Shown here in pieces: positions 20,514-33,239 of a stretch of 64,000 nt of DNA (within the stretch, counting starts at the first letter, position 1; every line of letters starts with the position of its first letter). Both the position numbers and the translations under genes were made by a program. Location: the NCBI GenBank assembly GCA_016763075.1, contig JAESUM010000050.1:1-64000 (forward strand). Direction: 5' to 3'. Source of the DNA: Pseudomonadales bacterium (GTDB lineage Bacteria; Pseudomonadota; Gammaproteobacteria; Pseudomonadales; JAHRWD01). The notes below the pieces were generated by a model. The model saw nothing but the letters and a program-made list of their open reading frames with translations. It did not search any database and had not been told where the DNA came from.

Positions 20514-21926
20514 ATGGAATATTCTTCAGATCATATCGACCAAGATGCGCAGCTGCAGCAAGCGCTGCATTTGGTCCATTATGGTGACGCTGTTTTGGTG
20601 GTTAACGGGCCAGATTCCTCCGCCAAATCAGCTTGGTTGAGCGAATTCGAATTTCGTTGTGTTGAGGATCAGCTAGATCTTTGCTCAATCGAATTATCCG
20701 GCCCAACCAACGATATCGAAATGTTGTCGATGATAGCGCTGGGGTTCGGTATAGATTACCAGCGTTCTGATCTTCATATGTTGACGGGGTCCTTGCTTGA
20801 ATTTCAACGCAGCGCATTACGTACAGCGAAGTCAGTGGTCTTTATTACGCAGGCGCAATTCCTCGACCCTTCAACGCTAGTTCAAATTCAAAAACGCTCT
20901 GAACCTCACGAAACCCTGCAGCCGTTTCAGTTTGTATTGATATACGATTCTACAGAAATGGTTGTAGAGCCTGCATTAGGCGCACTGCCATCACTGTTTG
21001 AATTTCAAATGGAATCTGCCTTCGAGTCAAGCGAAGAAAGTGTCCTAGGCAATAGCCAGACTCCTGCTGTAGCGCAGCCTTCGTCGTTTCAAGTGCAGCT
21101 TGATCAAGCTGCCCAGCAAGTGCGCGTTAAAGGGCGGCAATCTGCGAATTTTTTCAGACTGTTTCTAGCTGCAATGAACGAGAAAACAGTCTTCGGTTTT
21201 CCCCGCGCTCATTTAATGGTGTTATCTATCGTGATTGTGGTTTCTATCTTTGCGCTATTACTTGCGCAACAAGAGGCCGGGCAAGAAAATATGCCGCCAA
21301 TATTGGTTGAGCTTGAGGTTCCCAAATTAGTTGGCGATTTTGATGAATTGGCTACTCAATCAAGCGATAAACTCGCGGTGCCTAGCGCCCCATCATCAGC
21401 TAGTAGCAAAAATACAAATCGTAATTCTAGCGCCGAAAGCGTTGTGCCATCTGTTGAGGCCGCACCTTTGAAAGTAGCTAAAGTCGATGTTGCGAAACCT
21501 GTGCAGCATAAGAAACCGCCGGTCGCTGTAGTACCGGTAGTGCCAGTAGTTCAGGTTAAACCGATGGCAGTAGCGCCAAAGCCAGCCAAAAAAACCGTAA
21601 AACGAGTATTAACGCAACTAGATCAGTACGAAAAGCAATTATTAGCTCTGTCGCCAGCTCAGTACACACTGCAATTATTTGGTACGCATGACGCCAATAA
21701 AGCACGTGTTTTTCTCCAAAAATACGCCGGTATTTCCGAGCTCCGCTACTATAAAGGGCAGCACAAAGGAAAACCCTGGTACATGGTGGTTGCAGGGGTC
21801 TATGTGAATTCTACGAGTGCTGCTAACGGAGTTAATCGTCTTCCAAAAGCTTTGAAGCGTATGAAACCATGGTCGCGTAAGTTGGAAGCCATTCAGTCCA
21901 GCATTCGTCAGCATCAAACTCAGTAA
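20514..21926 (+). CDS. damX: DamX-like SPOR-domain division protein
   Basis: A 470-residue bitopic protein. Residues 1-160 look like a degenerate AAA/ExeA-type ATPase domain (VVNGPDSSAKSAWLSEF in place of a clean Walker A; VVFITQAQFL in place of Walker B). One membrane helix lies near residue 240 (AHLMVLSIVIVVSIFALLLAQ). A Pro/Val/Lys-rich linker (KPPVAVVPVVPVVQVKP) follows, and the C-terminal SPOR domain starts at about 380 (QYTLQLFGTHDANKARVFLQKY). SPOR domains bind glycan strands lacking stem peptides at the septum. It lies 38 nt after aroB, the normal place for DamX in this class. The symbol is given by position and architecture. Confidence 0.85.
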   Translation: MEYSSDHIDQDAQLQQALHLVHYGDAVLVVNGPDSSAKSAWLSEFEFRCVEDQLDLCSIELSGPTNDIEMLSMIALGFGIDYQRSDLHMLTGSLLEFQRSALRTAKSVVFITQAQFLDPSTLVQIQKRSEPHETLQPFQFVLIYDSTEMVVEPALGALPSLFEFQMESAFESSEESVLGNSQTPAVAQPSSFQVQLDQAAQQVRVKGRQSANFFRLFLAAMNEKTVFGFPRAHLMVLSIVIVVSIFALLLAQQEAGQENMPPILVELEVPKLVGDFDELATQSSDKLAVPSAPSSASSKNTNRNSSAESVVPSVEAAPLKVAKVDVAKPVQHKKPPVAVVPVVPVVQVKPMAVAPKPAKKTVKRVLTQLDQYEKQLLALSPAQYTLQLFGTHDANKARVFLQKYAGISELRYYKGQHKGKPWYMVVAGVYVNSTSAANGVNRLPKALKRMKPWSRKLEAIQSSIRQHQTQ

Positions 21927-21996
21927 CGGATCACCGCGTCATATAGCGTCAAATGAGGCCGGAAAGTTTCAATTTTTTGCAGGAATTGGCCGTCAT

Positions 21997-22025
21997 TTGA
22001 GCAAGATTGCATAGCCGTGTAGAAT
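21997..22025 (+). promoter_or_regulatory. Candidate sigma-70 promoter for gltB
   Basis: TTGAGC (4 of 6) and TAGAAT (5 of 6) are separated by 17 nt, about 85 nt upstream of the gltB ATG in the 184-nt gap after damX. It would give a leader of about 80 nt. No known riboswitch was recognised in the leader. Confidence 0.55.
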
Positions 22026-22110
22026 AGCCCTCCATTTTTGCGTCCTAAAAACTTGCTCGTTTGAGTTTCTTAGACCTATCTTTTTGATTTGAAAGGAAAG
22101 TTTGCACATC

Positions 22111-25100
22111 ATGCAGCAGCCCTCTAACGGTTTATATCACCCTGATGAATTCAGGGATAATTGTGGTTTTGGTTTAATCGCCCATATTGAAGGCAAGCCA
22201 AGCCATAAATTAGTTGATACTGCTATACGTTCATTGGCCTGTATGACGCACCGTGGTGGTATTGCGGCAGACGGTAAAACCGGTGACGGTTGCGGTCTAT
22301 TGATGCGCAAACCCGATTCGTTCTTAAGAGCCGTGACCGACGGCCTGTTCGAAAAACCATTGGGAGAGCTGTACGGCGTTGGTATGGTTTTTCTGAGTCA
22401 AGATTCAGAAAAAGCCCAACATGCCCGAACCTGCCTTGAAGCCGAATTTGTTGCCCAAGGATTAAAGGTGATGGGTTGGCGTAGCGTGCCGGTAGATACG
22501 GCACCTTGTGGCGAAATCGCGCGAGCTAGCGTGCCAAACATTGAGCAAGTATTCATCGACGGCGACAATCTGGTTGAGCACATACTCAACGTCAAATTGT
22601 TTGTCGCTGGGCGTAAAGCCGAATTAGTATTGGCTGATGACGAAGATTTTTATATCCCGAGTCTCTCTTCCAATGTGCTGTGTTACAAAGGACTCGTGAT
22701 GCCGGCAGACTTGCCGGAGTTCTATTTAGACTTAAAAGATACACGAATGGAAACGGCCATTGTTACGTTTCACCAGCGCTTTTCTACCAATACTCAGCCA
22801 CGTTGGCCTCTAGCCCAGCCATTTAGATTGCTGGCCCACAACGGCGAAATTAACACCATTCAAGGTAACCGAAACTGGTCTGTTGCGCGTACCGCAAAGC
22901 TCAGCTCAGAATTACTACCGAACCTTGACCAAATCACCCCATTGGTAAACCAGACCGGTTCAGATTCTTCTTCAATGGATAACATGCTGGAATTTTTGCT
23001 GGCAGGCGGCGTAGATTTGTACCGAGCCGTGCGAATGCTAGTGCCACCGGCATGGCAAAACGATGAAAGCATTGACCCAGAGCTAAGAGCATTCTACGAA
23101 TTTAATGCGTTACAAATGGAAGCCTGGGATGGCCCTGCCGGTGTCGTCATGACCGATGGCGACCATGCCGTCTGTGTGCTTGATCGCAACGGACTTCGCC
23201 CCGCTCGCTGGGTGATCACCGACGATGGCTGCATAACCGTGGCTTCTGAAATTGGTGTGAACGATTACAAACCCGAAGAGGTGGTTGCCAAAGGCCGATT
23301 AGGCCCAGGCGAGATACTATCGGTCGATATTCATGCCGGAAAAGTGCTGCACACCGAAGATATCAACCAATTGCTGAAATCAGCACACCCGTATAAACGG
23401 TGGTTGAAAGCGAATTTGGTACATATTGAATCGTCCCTCACGGAAACCGTAGTGGAAGATGTACCGGCGGTTGATGCTGCATTGCAAAAAGCCAGCATGA
23501 AGCTGTTTCAAGTTTCGCTTGAAGAGCGCGACTTAGTGCTCAGAGTATTGGCAGAAACCGGCCAAGAAGTGACAGGCTCTATGGGTGATGACGTACCCAT
23601 GGCTGTGCTGTCGAAACAAGTAAGGCCGCTATACGATTATTTTAGGCAGCAATTTGCTCAGGTTACTAACCCGCCAATCGACTCCTTGCGTGAAGGTGTG
23701 GTGATGTCTTTAGAGACAAACCTTGGCCGCGAAATGAACCTTTTTAATGAAGTTCCGGATATCGCTAAGCGTATTGTTCTGACCTCTCCGGTGCTTTCTA
23801 CGGCTAAATTTACGCGCCTTAAAAACCTAGATCGACCTGAATTTTCAATGAAGAGCATTGAATTGAACTACGGCAGCGAGTTCACTTTAAAAGGTGCGAT
23901 TGAAAGCATTTGTGACCAAGCCGAGCAAGCAACACGCGACGGCCACACTATGTTAGTGCTAAGTGACCGAGGCATTAGCCAAGAGCGTTTAACCGTTCAT
24001 GCATTGCTGGCAACCGGCGCGGTTCATCACCGATTGATCAAAAAAGGACTGCGTTGCGACACCAATATCATTGTAGAAACCGGGTCGGTACGCGATACTC
24101 ACCAATTTGCCACGCTGTTTGGCTTTGGCGCGACTGCGGTATACCCATACTTAAGCTATGACGTGATCGATGCATTGGTCGAAGATGGCACCTTGCTTAT
24201 CGACAAACGTTCGGCACGTAAAAACTATCGTAAAGGCCTCAACAAAGGGTTGCTTAAAATTCTCTCGAAAATGGGGATTTCAACCATGGCATCGTATCGT
24301 GGCGCGCAATTATTTGAAATTGTCGGGCTAGATTCAGACGTAGTCGACCTGTGTTTCGTGGGTGCCACCAGCCGAATTCAGGGCGCAAGCTTCACCAATA
24401 TTGAAGATGACCATAAAAAATTAGCACGTACTGCTTGGATTGAACGCAAACCCCTTGCGGTGGGCGGCATGCATAAAGTGATTCACGGTGGTGAGTTTCA
24501 TGCGTTTAACCCCGATGTCGTAAACAGTTTGCAGGATGCAGTGCAGACTGGTGAGTTCTCAAAATTCCGCATCTATGCGGATGAAGTGAACCAACGGCCG
24601 GTTGCGGCTATTCGTGATTTACTCAATTTACGTAGCGATATCACGCCTATTTCTCTCGATAAAGTCGAGCCGATAGAATCAATTATCAAACGGTTTGACT
24701 CTGCAGGCATGTCGCTTGGGGCGTTATCGCCAGAAGCACACGAAGTACTAGCTACCGCAATGAACCGCTTGGGCGGTCGTTCAAATTCAGGTGAGGGCGG
24801 TGAAGATATCGCCCGCTACGGCACCGAAAAAGTATCAAAAATCAAACAAGTTGCCTCGGGTCGTTTTGGCGTTACGCCGCACTACTTGGTCAATGCTGAA
24901 GTTATTCAGATCAAAATTGCTCAGGGCGCAAAGCCAGGTGAGGGCGGCCAGCTGCCCGGCGGAAAGGTTAATGACCTGATTGCCAAATTACGTTACTCGG
25001 TTCCTGGTGTTACGCTGATTTCACCTCCGCCACATCATGACATCTACTCTATTGAAGACTTGGCGCAGCTCATTTTTGACCTCAAGCAGGTTAATCCGGA

Positions 25101-26556
25101 AGCGTTGGTGTCGGTTAAACTGGTGTCAGAGCCAGGAGTCGGTACGATCGCGGCGGGCGTCACCAAGGCATATGCAGATTTAATCACCATTTCTGGTTAT
25201 GACGGCGGAACTGCTGCAAGCCCACTGACTTCTATTCGCTATGCGGGTTCGCCCTGGGAACTGGGTTTAAGCGAAACACACCAAGCACTGCGTAGTAACG
25301 ATTTACGTGGCCGGGTTCGAGTACAAACCGATGGTGGTTTGAAGACCGGTCTTGACGTGATCAAAGGCGCTATTTTAGGTGCTGAAAGCTTTGGTTTTGG
25401 CACTACCCCGATGATAGCCATGGGCTGCAAATACCTACGTATTTGTCACCTTAATAACTGCGCCACCGGTGTTGCCACTCAGCACGAGGGGCTACGCGAA
25501 GAGCAGTTCATTGGTGATGTTGAAATGGTGATGAATTTCTTCAAATTCGTCGCAATGGAAACCCGCGAATGGATGGCCAGCTTAGGTGTCGCCAGCTTAG
25601 AAGAATTAATTGGCCGCACAGAGCTACTTACCATCGCCGAAGGCTTTACTGATAAGCAGAAAAACCTCGATCTTTCGCCGATCTTAGAAAGCCACGAATC
25701 TGCACATGGCAAACCACAGTTTTGCCAGCAGCCACGTAACGAGCCCTTTGATAAAGGGTTATTGGCAGAACAGATGGTGAGCGACATACTACCGGCTATT
25801 GAAGCCAGTAGTGGCGGCACCTATTCTTATGACGTGACCAACTGCGATCGTTCGATTGGTGCGCGCTTATCCGGCGAAATAGCCCGCCGTCACGGTAACC
25901 ATGGAATGAATGACAACCCAATTACACTTAAACTAGACGGTATAGTGGGTCAGAGCTTTGGTGTTTGGAATGCCGGTGGTGTACACATGTACCTGTCTGG
26001 CGATGCGAACGATTTCGTCGGAAAAGGTATGGCTGGTGGTAAACTCGTTATTGCTCCGCCTAAAGGTAGCCGCTTCAAAAGCAACGAAACACCTATTGTT
26101 GGTAACACCTGCCTCTATGGCGCAACCGGTGGCAAGCTATTGGCAGCAGGCTGCGCAGGTGAGCGTTTTGGTGTACGAAACTCCGGCGCGCATGCGGTAG
26201 TCGAAGGGGTGGGCGATCACTGTTGTGAATACATGACCGGCGGGGGAATTACCGTACTGGGTGAAACCGGCGTCAACTTTGGCGCAGGCATGACCGGTGG
26301 TTTTGCTTATGTGCTGGATATGGAACATCAGTTTGTAGATCGTTACAATCATCAGTTGGTTGATATCGACCGCATCCGAAATGACTTTATGGAAGGCCAC
26401 CGTACGTATTTACGCGGCGTAATCAGCGATTTCGTGAATGAAACAGGCAGCGAATGGGGCCAGCAAATTCTCGAGAGCTTTGAAGACTACGTGCCGCATT
26501 TTTGGCTCGTTAAACCAAAGGCATCGAACCCGCTTATGCTTCTTGGTGGGCTGTAG
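22111..26556 (+). CDS. gltB: Glutamate synthase (NADPH) large subunit
   Basis: A 1481-residue enzyme that moves the amide of glutamine to 2-oxoglutarate, giving two glutamates. ATG 22111 is preferred over the track's TTG at 22102. It places the nucleophile Cys at position 18 in RDNCGFG after a short propeptide, as in the family. The class II amidotransferase domain ([21 protein letters not shown]) is followed by a linking domain. The FMN-binding synthase domain comes next ([34 protein letters not shown]), with the 3Fe-4S cysteines [12 protein letters not shown]. The C-terminal GXGXG beta-helix has repeated G-rich turns. It is followed 131 nt later by gltD. Confidence 0.98.
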   Translation: MQQPSNGLYHPDEFRDNCGFGLIAHIEGKPSHKLVDTAIRSLACMTHRGGIAADGKTGDGCGLLMRKPDSFLRAVTDGLFEKPLGELYGVGMVFLSQDSEKAQHARTCLEAEFVAQGLKVMGWRSVPVDTAPCGEIARASVPNIEQVFIDGDNLVEHILNVKLFVAGRKAELVLADDEDFYIPSLSSNVLCYKGLVMPADLPEFYLDLKDTRMETAIVTFHQRFSTNTQPRWPLAQPFRLLAHNGEINTIQGNRNWSVARTAKLSSELLPNLDQITPLVNQTGSDSSSMDNMLEFLLAGGVDLYRAVRMLVPPAWQNDESIDPELRAFYEFNALQMEAWDGPAGVVMTDGDHAVCVLDRNGLRPARWVITDDGCITVASEIGVNDYKPEEVVAKGRLGPGEILSVDIHAGKVLHTEDINQLLKSAHPYKRWLKANLVHIESSLTETVVEDVPAVDAALQKASMKLFQVSLEERDLVLRVLAETGQEVTGSMGDDVPMAVLSKQVRPLYDYFRQQFAQVTNPPIDSLREGVVMSLETNLGREMNLFNEVPDIAKRIVLTSPVLSTAKFTRLKNLDRPEFSMKSIELNYGSEFTLKGAIESICDQAEQATRDGHTMLVLSDRGISQERLTVHALLATGAVHHRLIKKGLRCDTNIIVETGSVRDTHQFATLFGFGATAVYPYLSYDVIDALVEDGTLLIDKRSARKNYRKGLNKGLLKILSKMGISTMASYRGAQLFEIVGLDSDVVDLCFVGATSRIQGASFTNIEDDHKKLARTAWIERKPLAVGGMHKVIHGGEFHAFNPDVVNSLQDAVQTGEFSKFRIYADEVNQRPVAAIRDLLNLRSDITPISLDKVEPIESIIKRFDSAGMSLGALSPEAHEVLATAMNRLGGRSNSGEGGEDIARYGTEKVSKIKQVASGRFGVTPHYLVNAEVIQIKIAQGAKPGEGGQLPGGKVNDLIAKLRYSVPGVTLISPPPHHDIYSIEDLAQLIFDLKQVNPEALVSVKLVSEPGVGTIAAGVTKAYADLITISGYDGGTAASPLTSIRYAGSPWELGLSETHQALRSNDLRGRVRVQTDGGLKTGLDVIKGAILGAESFGFGTTPMIAMGCKYLRICHLNNCATGVATQHEGLREEQFIGDVEMVMNFFKFVAMETREWMASLGVASLEELIGRTELLTIAEGFTDKQKNLDLSPILESHESAHGKPQFCQQPRNEPFDKGLLAEQMVSDILPAIEASSGGTYSYDVTNCDRSIGARLSGEIARRHGNHGMNDNPITLKLDGIVGQSFGVWNAGGVHMYLSGDANDFVGKGMAGGKLVIAPPKGSRFKSNETPIVGNTCLYGATGGKLLAAGCAGERFGVRNSGAHAVVEGVGDHCCEYMTGGGITVLGETGVNFGAGMTGGFAYVLDMEHQFVDRYNHQLVDIDRIRNDFMEGHRTYLRGVISDFVNETGSEWGQQILESFEDYVPHFWLVKPKASNPLMLLGGL

Positions 26557-26675
26557 CCACAAGAATAGCTGCTTGGAACACTTGAACAATCACGTTCATG
26601 GAATGAATAAACATGTGGGTAGTTAGTCGCAGGCTGACACTCAACGCAGTCTGGAATACAGGCCCACAAATTTGA

Positions 26676-28106
<1,431 letters not shown>

Positions 28107-28114
28107 TCTAACCC

Positions 28115-29185
28115 ATGGCAAATACTGAATTAAAAAACGATCGTTTTCTTCGTGCTTTGCGGCGCGAACCCGTTGATGTGACACCGGTTTGGATGATGCG
28201 CCAAGCTGGGCGTTATTTGCCAGAATACCGAGCAAGTCGCGCTAAAGCTGGCGACTTCATGAGCCTGTGCAAAAACCCGCAATTGGCCTGCGAAGTGACC
28301 ATGCAGCCGTTGGAGCGGTATCCTTTGGATGCTGCGATTCTGTTTTCAGACATTCTTACCATTCCAGATGCCATGGGCCTTGGGTTATATTTTTCCGAAG
28401 GTGAAGGGCCAAAATTTAAACGGCCGCTTAATAATTTGGCTGATATCGAAGCTTTGCCAATGATCGACCCATTGGATGACTTAAGCTACGTAATGGACGC
28501 TGTAAGCGTGATTCACAAAGAGCTGGCAGGCCGTATGCCGCTTATTGGGTTTTCCGGAAGTCCCTGGACCTTAGCAACCTACATGATTGAAGGCGGCGGC
28601 AGTAAAGACTTCCGCAAAGCGAAGCAGTTGATGTTAGATCAACCAGAAGCGATGCACCTGCTGCTGGAAAAACTAGCCATTACCGTTGCCGCCTATTTGA
28701 ATGGCCAAATTCAAGCTGGGGCTGAAACCGTTCAGATTTTTGATACCTGGGGCGGCCTACTGACCACATCCGGCTACGAAGAGTTTTCACTGCAGTACAT
28801 GCGTAAAATCATCCAGCAACTCAAACCCGGTGCTGATGGCAAGAAAGTTCCAGTAATCGTATTCACCAAAGGCGGTGGATTATGGCTTGAGACCATGGCA
28901 GATTCTGGCGCAGACTGTTTAGGCCTAGATTGGACCATCGATATCGATGTGGCGCGAAAGCGCGTAGGCAGCAAAGTAGCGCTACAGGGCAATATGGACC
29001 CAACGATGTTGTACGCTAGCCCCAAACGCATCCGCGAAGAAGTGAAGAATATTTTGTCGAAATACGGCAGTGGTACCGGCCATATTTTTAACCTTGGCCA
29101 TGGTATTACCCCCGAAGTGAAGCCTGAAAACGCCGGTGCCTTTATTGAAGCGGTGCACGAGTTTTCGGCGATTTATCACCAGTAA
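28115..29185 (+). CDS. hemE: Uroporphyrinogen decarboxylase
   Basis: A 356-residue cofactor-free enzyme that removes four carboxyls from uroporphyrinogen III to make coproporphyrinogen III in haem synthesis. The family signature [20 protein letters not shown] is at the N-terminus, with the catalytic aspartate region [17 protein letters not shown]. Other conserved stretches are [20 protein letters not shown] and [11 protein letters not shown]. It starts 8 nt after gltD, so the two are co-transcribed. Confidence 0.98.
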   Translation: MANTELKNDRFLRALRREPVDVTPVWMMRQAGRYLPEYRASRAKAGDFMSLCKNPQLACEVTMQPLERYPLDAAILFSDILTIPDAMGLGLYFSEGEGPKFKRPLNNLADIEALPMIDPLDDLSYVMDAVSVIHKELAGRMPLIGFSGSPWTLATYMIEGGGSKDFRKAKQLMLDQPEAMHLLLEKLAITVAAYLNGQIQAGAETVQIFDTWGGLLTTSGYEEFSLQYMRKIIQQLKPGADGKKVPVIVFTKGGGLWLETMADSGADCLGLDWTIDIDVARKRVGSKVALQGNMDPTMLYASPKRIREEVKNILSKYGSGTGHIFNLGHGITPEVKPENAGAFIEAVHEFSAIYHQ

Positions 29186-29243
29186 TTGCGTACCCTTCGG
29201 TAATGATTTACAAAGAATGTAATCAACGTTATCGAGTGAAGGC

Positions 29244-31391
29244 ATGATGAAAAATCTAAAATTGTGGATACTGATTCCAATATCGGTATTCACAGCGTTA
29301 CTGCTTGTTTTTGTTCTACTTACGCTGCTGGTTGATCCAAACGATTATCGTGACGAGATTGAGCAGGCCGCGCAATCCAATACCAATATCGACGTTCAAA
29401 TAAAGGGCGATATCAGCTGGTCGCTGTTCCCTTGGATTGGTTTTGATATAAACCAACTCGATATTTACCTCCGTAATTCAAGCCAAACCAAACCTATACT
29501 GCAACTCGCTACGGCATCCGCTTCGTTAAAAATAGCGCCCTTACTCAGCGGTGATTTTGAAGTTGGCGCGTTGGTACTTAAGGGCCTTACCCTTAACCTT
29601 GTTCGCGATGAAAATGGCCATGGCAATTGGAATGCATTATTTCCTGAGGTGCCATCTAGTGTTAAGCCGCAACGGTCCCAGAGCAGTGATTCAAATATAA
29701 GCTTGCAAAACGGCGCGGCCAAAAAACCGCCTAACACTTCGGGTTTTAGATTTTCAATGGCTCGGATTGAAATTGAAAACGCCCAGCTTCATTTTAAAGA
29801 CCAGCAAACATCACAGCAGCTTAATCTTGAGCTGAAATACCTGCGCGCCCGTGATATCAACTCGGACAATACCTTTCCAATCAGCATGGCATTTAAGGTT
29901 GTTCACAGGGGCCCTTCGCTGGTATTGGATGCCCAGTTGGACAGTATGATGGGTATTAGCCGTGGTGGTTACGCGTTCTATTTTAAAGAGCTACTGATCC
30001 AGGGCGGCATTTCAGGTGCGCTGTTTAATGCACAAACGGTTCCGTTAACACTCAGTGCTGACCTGGCCATTGATAGAAAATCCGATAGCTTCAATATTAA
30101 AGCGCTTGCACTCAAAATAGCGCAGCTACCCATCGTGCTTAAATTGACGGGTAAAAATATAAGCACTCACCCGATGTACGAAGGCTCTGTGCGCATTGCG
30201 CAGTTTAACCCGCAGGATTTTATCGCCGCGTTGGGGCAGCCTATTGCGGCGCTTGCTGGCCCGCAAGCCTTGACGAATCTTGCTATGAAAGCTAATTTTG
30301 TGGGTTCGGTAGATCAGTGGGTGCTGAACGATTTTAAACTCAAACTAGATACCTCAACGATGGTTGGGCAATTGAAGCTTGCAGAGCTTAACAATCCTGG
30401 TTTTGATAACTCGGCCTTAGGCGGTGCTTTGTCTTGGGAGCTGGCGTTAGATCATTTGAAACTGGATGACTACATGCCGAGCCCTAGCGATCCTCAAACG
30501 CCGCCGAGCGCTGAAGTAAACATACAGCCCATAGAGCGCGGTATTTCGGTCGAGTTATTACAGGGGTTGAAGTGGGCAGGAAACTTGCGTGTCGAATCCT
30601 TCGAATATAGCAATATTGAGCTATCCAATATTGTGCTTAATACCACGGCAAGCAATGGTCTGATTCGAATAAACCCGTTAAAAGCAGATCTTTATAGCGG
30701 CCAAGTTATTTTCAAATTGGCAGTAGATGCACAAAGTACACTACCAAAGCTCACGGTGGAATCCGTAGCAACGGGGCTGGATCTGCCCCCTTTATTTGAT
30801 GCGGTTACCGAGCTAGAGCGACTAGAAGGTACTGCACGAATGAACGTAGCGCTGCAAACCCAAGGGTTTACGCGCCAAGCGCTGTTGCAAAATCTGGATG
30901 GCACTGGTCAATTTGAAATAATCGACGGGCAAATTTTGGGCGTGAACTTCACCCGTAAAGTGTGCGAAGGCATCGCAAAACTAGCAGATGAAAAACTGCC
31001 TGCACATAGCTGGAGCGAGAACAGCGAGTTTGAGCAAATTGCCGGAACCTTTGTCGTGAACCAAGGCAAAGTGACCACGGATGATATGACGGTTGACCTA
31101 CAAAGCCTCAGCGTCAATGGTGCTGGAATTTTGGATATACCAAGCGAGCAGATTGATTACCGACTGGCTTTGAGAGTTAAAGGCGAGCAACGCTTAGATG
31201 AATGTGAAGTACCCCAAAAGTGGCAAAGCTTCCGATGGCCGATACGCTGCCGGGGTAATTTAAATGAGTCGCCGGCAACTATTTGTAAACTAGAAACCGC
31301 CGAAATCAGCCGCCAACTGGGCGCAAAGGTCGAAAATAAATTGAAGAAAACCTTAAATAAAAGACTTAAAAAACTCTTCGAAGGGCACTAG
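29244..31391 (+). CDS. AsmA-family protein (envelope lipid transport-type)
   Basis: A 715-residue protein with one N-terminal membrane helix (LWILIPISVFTALLLVFVLLTLLV) and the AsmA start DPNDYRDEIEQAA, followed by WSLFPWIGFDI. The rest is a long periplasmic beta-rich region. The conserved C-terminal AsmA domain includes GTGQFEIIDGQILGVNFTRKVCEGIAKL and LDIPSEQIDYRLALRVKGE. AsmA-like proteins are thought to form bridges that carry phospholipid across the periplasm; the precise role of this one is inferred. It is followed 2 nt later by mutY, a common pairing in Pseudomonas relatives. Confidence 0.9.
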   Translation: MMKNLKLWILIPISVFTALLLVFVLLTLLVDPNDYRDEIEQAAQSNTNIDVQIKGDISWSLFPWIGFDINQLDIYLRNSSQTKPILQLATASASLKIAPLLSGDFEVGALVLKGLTLNLVRDENGHGNWNALFPEVPSSVKPQRSQSSDSNISLQNGAAKKPPNTSGFRFSMARIEIENAQLHFKDQQTSQQLNLELKYLRARDINSDNTFPISMAFKVVHRGPSLVLDAQLDSMMGISRGGYAFYFKELLIQGGISGALFNAQTVPLTLSADLAIDRKSDSFNIKALALKIAQLPIVLKLTGKNISTHPMYEGSVRIAQFNPQDFIAALGQPIAALAGPQALTNLAMKANFVGSVDQWVLNDFKLKLDTSTMVGQLKLAELNNPGFDNSALGGALSWELALDHLKLDDYMPSPSDPQTPPSAEVNIQPIERGISVELLQGLKWAGNLRVESFEYSNIELSNIVLNTTASNGLIRINPLKADLYSGQVIFKLAVDAQSTLPKLTVESVATGLDLPPLFDAVTELERLEGTARMNVALQTQGFTRQALLQNLDGTGQFEIIDGQILGVNFTRKVCEGIAKLADEKLPAHSWSENSEFEQIAGTFVVNQGKVTTDDMTVDLQSLSVNGAGILDIPSEQIDYRLALRVKGEQRLDECEVPQKWQSFRWPIRCRGNLNESPATICKLETAEISRQLGAKVENKLKKTLNKRLKKLFEGH

Positions 31392-31393
31392 TA

Positions 31394-32473
31394 TTGCAAT
31401 CGCCTGCACTGTTTTATCAGCCAGTCTTACAGTGGCACCACGAACACGGCCGGACCAGTTTGCCTTGGCAGCAGGATATTTCGCCGTATCGAGTTTGGTT
31501 GTCGGAAATCATGCTGCAGCAAACACGTGTTGAGACCGCCATTCCATATTTTCTGAATTTCATCCAGCAGTTCCCAACGTTACAGGCTTTAGCTGGCGCA
31601 TCGGAAGACCAAGTGCTGCATCACTGGACAGGTCTTGGTTACTATAATCGTGCGCGTAATATGCGCCGTGCAGCACAGCATGTGGTCGAACAACATGAAG
31701 GTGCGCTACCCGAAACCCTCGATGAATTAGTGGCATTGCCAGGAATAGGGCGCTCAACCGCAGGTGCTATTTTGTCGATCTCGATGAATCAGCGAGCGGC
31801 TATTTTAGATGGCAATGTGAAGCGAGTATTGGCCCGTTATCATCGCGTAGAAGGGTGGCCAGGTGGCGGCAAGGCGCTTAAGGCGCTATGGGAGATGGCA
31901 GAGCATTACACTCCGCCGGAACCTACTGACGGCAGCGAGCCTTCGCCATCGGGGCGCTACAGTCAGGCAATGATGGACCTTGGCGCAACACTCTGCACGC
32001 GCCATAAACCACAATGCCAAATATGCCCACTGGCAAAGCAGTGTGAGGCTCTACAGTTCGACGAAGTTGCACTGTACCCTCAGCCCAAACCGCGAAAAGT
32101 ATTACCGGTTAAAGAGATTCAGTTTTTACTGCTAAGTAATGCCGAGGGCGATATTTTGCTCGATAAGCGCCCGGCGGTGGGAATATGGCCGGGCCTATGG
32201 TCATTGCCAGAGCTACCGGTTGGAAGCTCGGTTGAGCAGTACTGTTTAGAGCGCTTTGGCAAAGGGGCATCGGCGGTTCAAGAGGGTAAGCCTTTCACCC
32301 ATACCTTCAGTCATTTTAAGTTAAATATACACCCAGTGGCAGCGTTGATCGAAAATGCATCGGCACATGTGATGGAGTCCGAACAAAGCTTCTGGTATAA
32401 CCACCACCAACCAACAAAACAGGCGGGGCTTCCGGCACCGGTTAAGAAATTGTTGTTAAAGCACTTTGAATAG
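31394..32473 (+). CDS. mutY: A/G-specific adenine glycosylase MutY
   Basis: A 359-residue base-excision enzyme that removes adenine opposite 8-oxoguanine. The catalytic Glu lies in [18 protein letters not shown]. The helix-hairpin-helix [12 protein letters not shown] and catalytic Asp in [13 protein letters not shown] follow. The 4Fe-4S cysteines have the canonical C-x6-C-x2-C-x5-C spacing ([17 protein letters not shown]). A C-terminal NUDIX-like domain recognises 8-oxoG ([18 protein letters not shown]). A short acidic/proline insert ([16 protein letters not shown]) precedes the cluster. The start is TTG 31394, 2 nt after the asmA stop; yggX follows. Confidence 0.96.
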   Translation: MQSPALFYQPVLQWHHEHGRTSLPWQQDISPYRVWLSEIMLQQTRVETAIPYFLNFIQQFPTLQALAGASEDQVLHHWTGLGYYNRARNMRRAAQHVVEQHEGALPETLDELVALPGIGRSTAGAILSISMNQRAAILDGNVKRVLARYHRVEGWPGGGKALKALWEMAEHYTPPEPTDGSEPSPSGRYSQAMMDLGATLCTRHKPQCQICPLAKQCEALQFDEVALYPQPKPRKVLPVKEIQFLLLSNAEGDILLDKRPAVGIWPGLWSLPELPVGSSVEQYCLERFGKGASAVQEGKPFTHTFSHFKLNIHPVAALIENASAHVMESEQSFWYNHHQPTKQAGLPAPVKKLLLKHFE

Positions 32474-32483
32474 GAATAGCGAG

Positions 32484-32756
32484 ATGTCACGAACGGTTTT
32501 TTGCAAAAAGTACAAACAAGACAAGCCAGGCCTTGAGCAGCCACCTTACCCTGGCCCAAAAGGCGAAGAGATTTTTAATCATGTTTCGGCTCAAGCGTGG
32601 CAAGAATGGCAAAATTATCAGACCATGTTAATCAACGAAAAGCAGCTGACAATGGCGAAATCCGCAGACCGAAAGTTTTTAGCCGCCGAGATGGATAAGT
32701 ACTTCGCTAACGAAGCGGTTGAAGTGGTTCAAGGGTACGTTCCACCAAGCGCCTAA
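32484..32756 (+). CDS. yggX: Fe(II) trafficking / oxidative-damage protection protein YggX
   Basis: A 90-residue protein matching Ygg[35 protein letters not shown], then the strongly conserved [17 protein letters not shown]. The single conserved Cys7 is present. ATG 32484 is chosen because it gives the family N-terminus; the track start at 32466 lies inside mutY and adds six residues. Family members protect iron-sulfur clusters and are usually co-transcribed with mutY, as here (10-nt gap). Confidence 0.95.
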   Translation: MSRTVFCKKYKQDKPGLEQPPYPGPKGEEIFNHVSAQAWQEWQNYQTMLINEKQLTMAKSADRKFLAAEMDKYFANEAVEVVQGYVPPSA

Positions 32757-32779
32757 AAACGTATTAAAAGTTATAAGGG

Positions 32780-32808
32780 TTGACTTAAAACCCGTTTTCG
32801 GGTTTAAT
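32780..32808 (+). promoter_or_regulatory. Sigma-70 promoter for tRNA-Phe
   Basis: TTGACT (5 of 6) and TTTAAT (5 of 6) are separated by exactly 17 nt. The -10 ends 20 nt upstream of the mature tRNA 5' end, with a C/G-containing discriminator (TTCGCCTCG). A perfect inverted repeat, AAACCCG-TTTT-CGGGTTT (32788-32805), fills the spacer. It may be a weak terminator for yggX that doubles as promoter spacer. Confidence 0.7.
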
Positions 32809-32828
32809 TTCGCCTCGTTTTTGATGCT

Positions 32829-32904
32829 GCCCAGATAGCTCAGTCGGTAGAGCAGAGGATTGAAAATCCTCGTGTCGATGGTTCGATTCCGTCTCTGGGC
32901 ACCA
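32829..32904 (+). tRNA. tRNA-Phe (GAA)
   Basis: A 76-nt cloverleaf. The acceptor stem GCCCAGA pairs with TCTGGGC, followed by discriminator A and an encoded CCA. The D arm is TAGCTCAGTCGGTAGAGCA. The anticodon arm AGGATTGAAAATCCT reads GAA (phenylalanine), and the T arm has GGTTCGATTCC. It is a single tRNA gene with its own promoter. Confidence 0.97.
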
Positions 32905-33239
32905 AAAAACCATCCCCGCTTCAATTGGATGCTCTCAGCACCCGCAAGAATAGCGCCTCACGCTATTCATCGTTCAGCTTCTATTTTTTATTCCTCTATC
33001 CAAATTATTAATCCGCTGTCGCGTGTATTTTTTTGCCTGCGTGTTGGCTTTTGCGTGGCCGGCTCTTTTAGATTTTACATGGTTGTTAGGCTTCAGAGGT
33101 CATAACAGCGCTTAACAGACATCACGCTGACAGCCGGTTTATTTTAGGCAAAAAAAAGCGCCGGTCATTGCTGACAAGCGCTGTTTAATGATCGGTGCTG
33201 CAGTTACAAGCTAGTTACGAACCAGTCGTGAGCGCCGAG
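32905..33239 (+). other. Gene-free interval between tRNA-Phe and fabB
   Basis: This stretch of 335 nt holds no convincing gene; the 81-codon ORF of the track over the tRNA is a shadow. It contains a perfect 8-bp hairpin GAATAGCG-CCTCA-CGCTATTC (32948-32968) that may end the tRNA transcript, though no T-run follows directly. It also contains the fabB terminator on the other strand. Confidence 0.6.
33150..33182 (-). terminator. Rho-independent terminator of the fabA-fabB unit
   Basis: On the minus strand, AGCGC-TT-GTCA-GCAA-TGAC-CG-GCGCT forms an interrupted hairpin followed at once by seven or eight T residues. It lies 57 nt past the fabB stop. The symmetric internal TT/CG mismatch splits the stem in two. 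Confidence 0.75.

Noticed and set aside
29186-29210. TACC-CTTC-GGTA hairpin after hemE as a terminator
   Set aside because: The stem is only 4 bp and there is no T-run; the asmA-like gene follows closely and may be co-transcribed.
32860-33105. 81-codon ORF overlapping tRNA-Phe
   Set aside because: It begins inside the tRNA and has no family resemblance.
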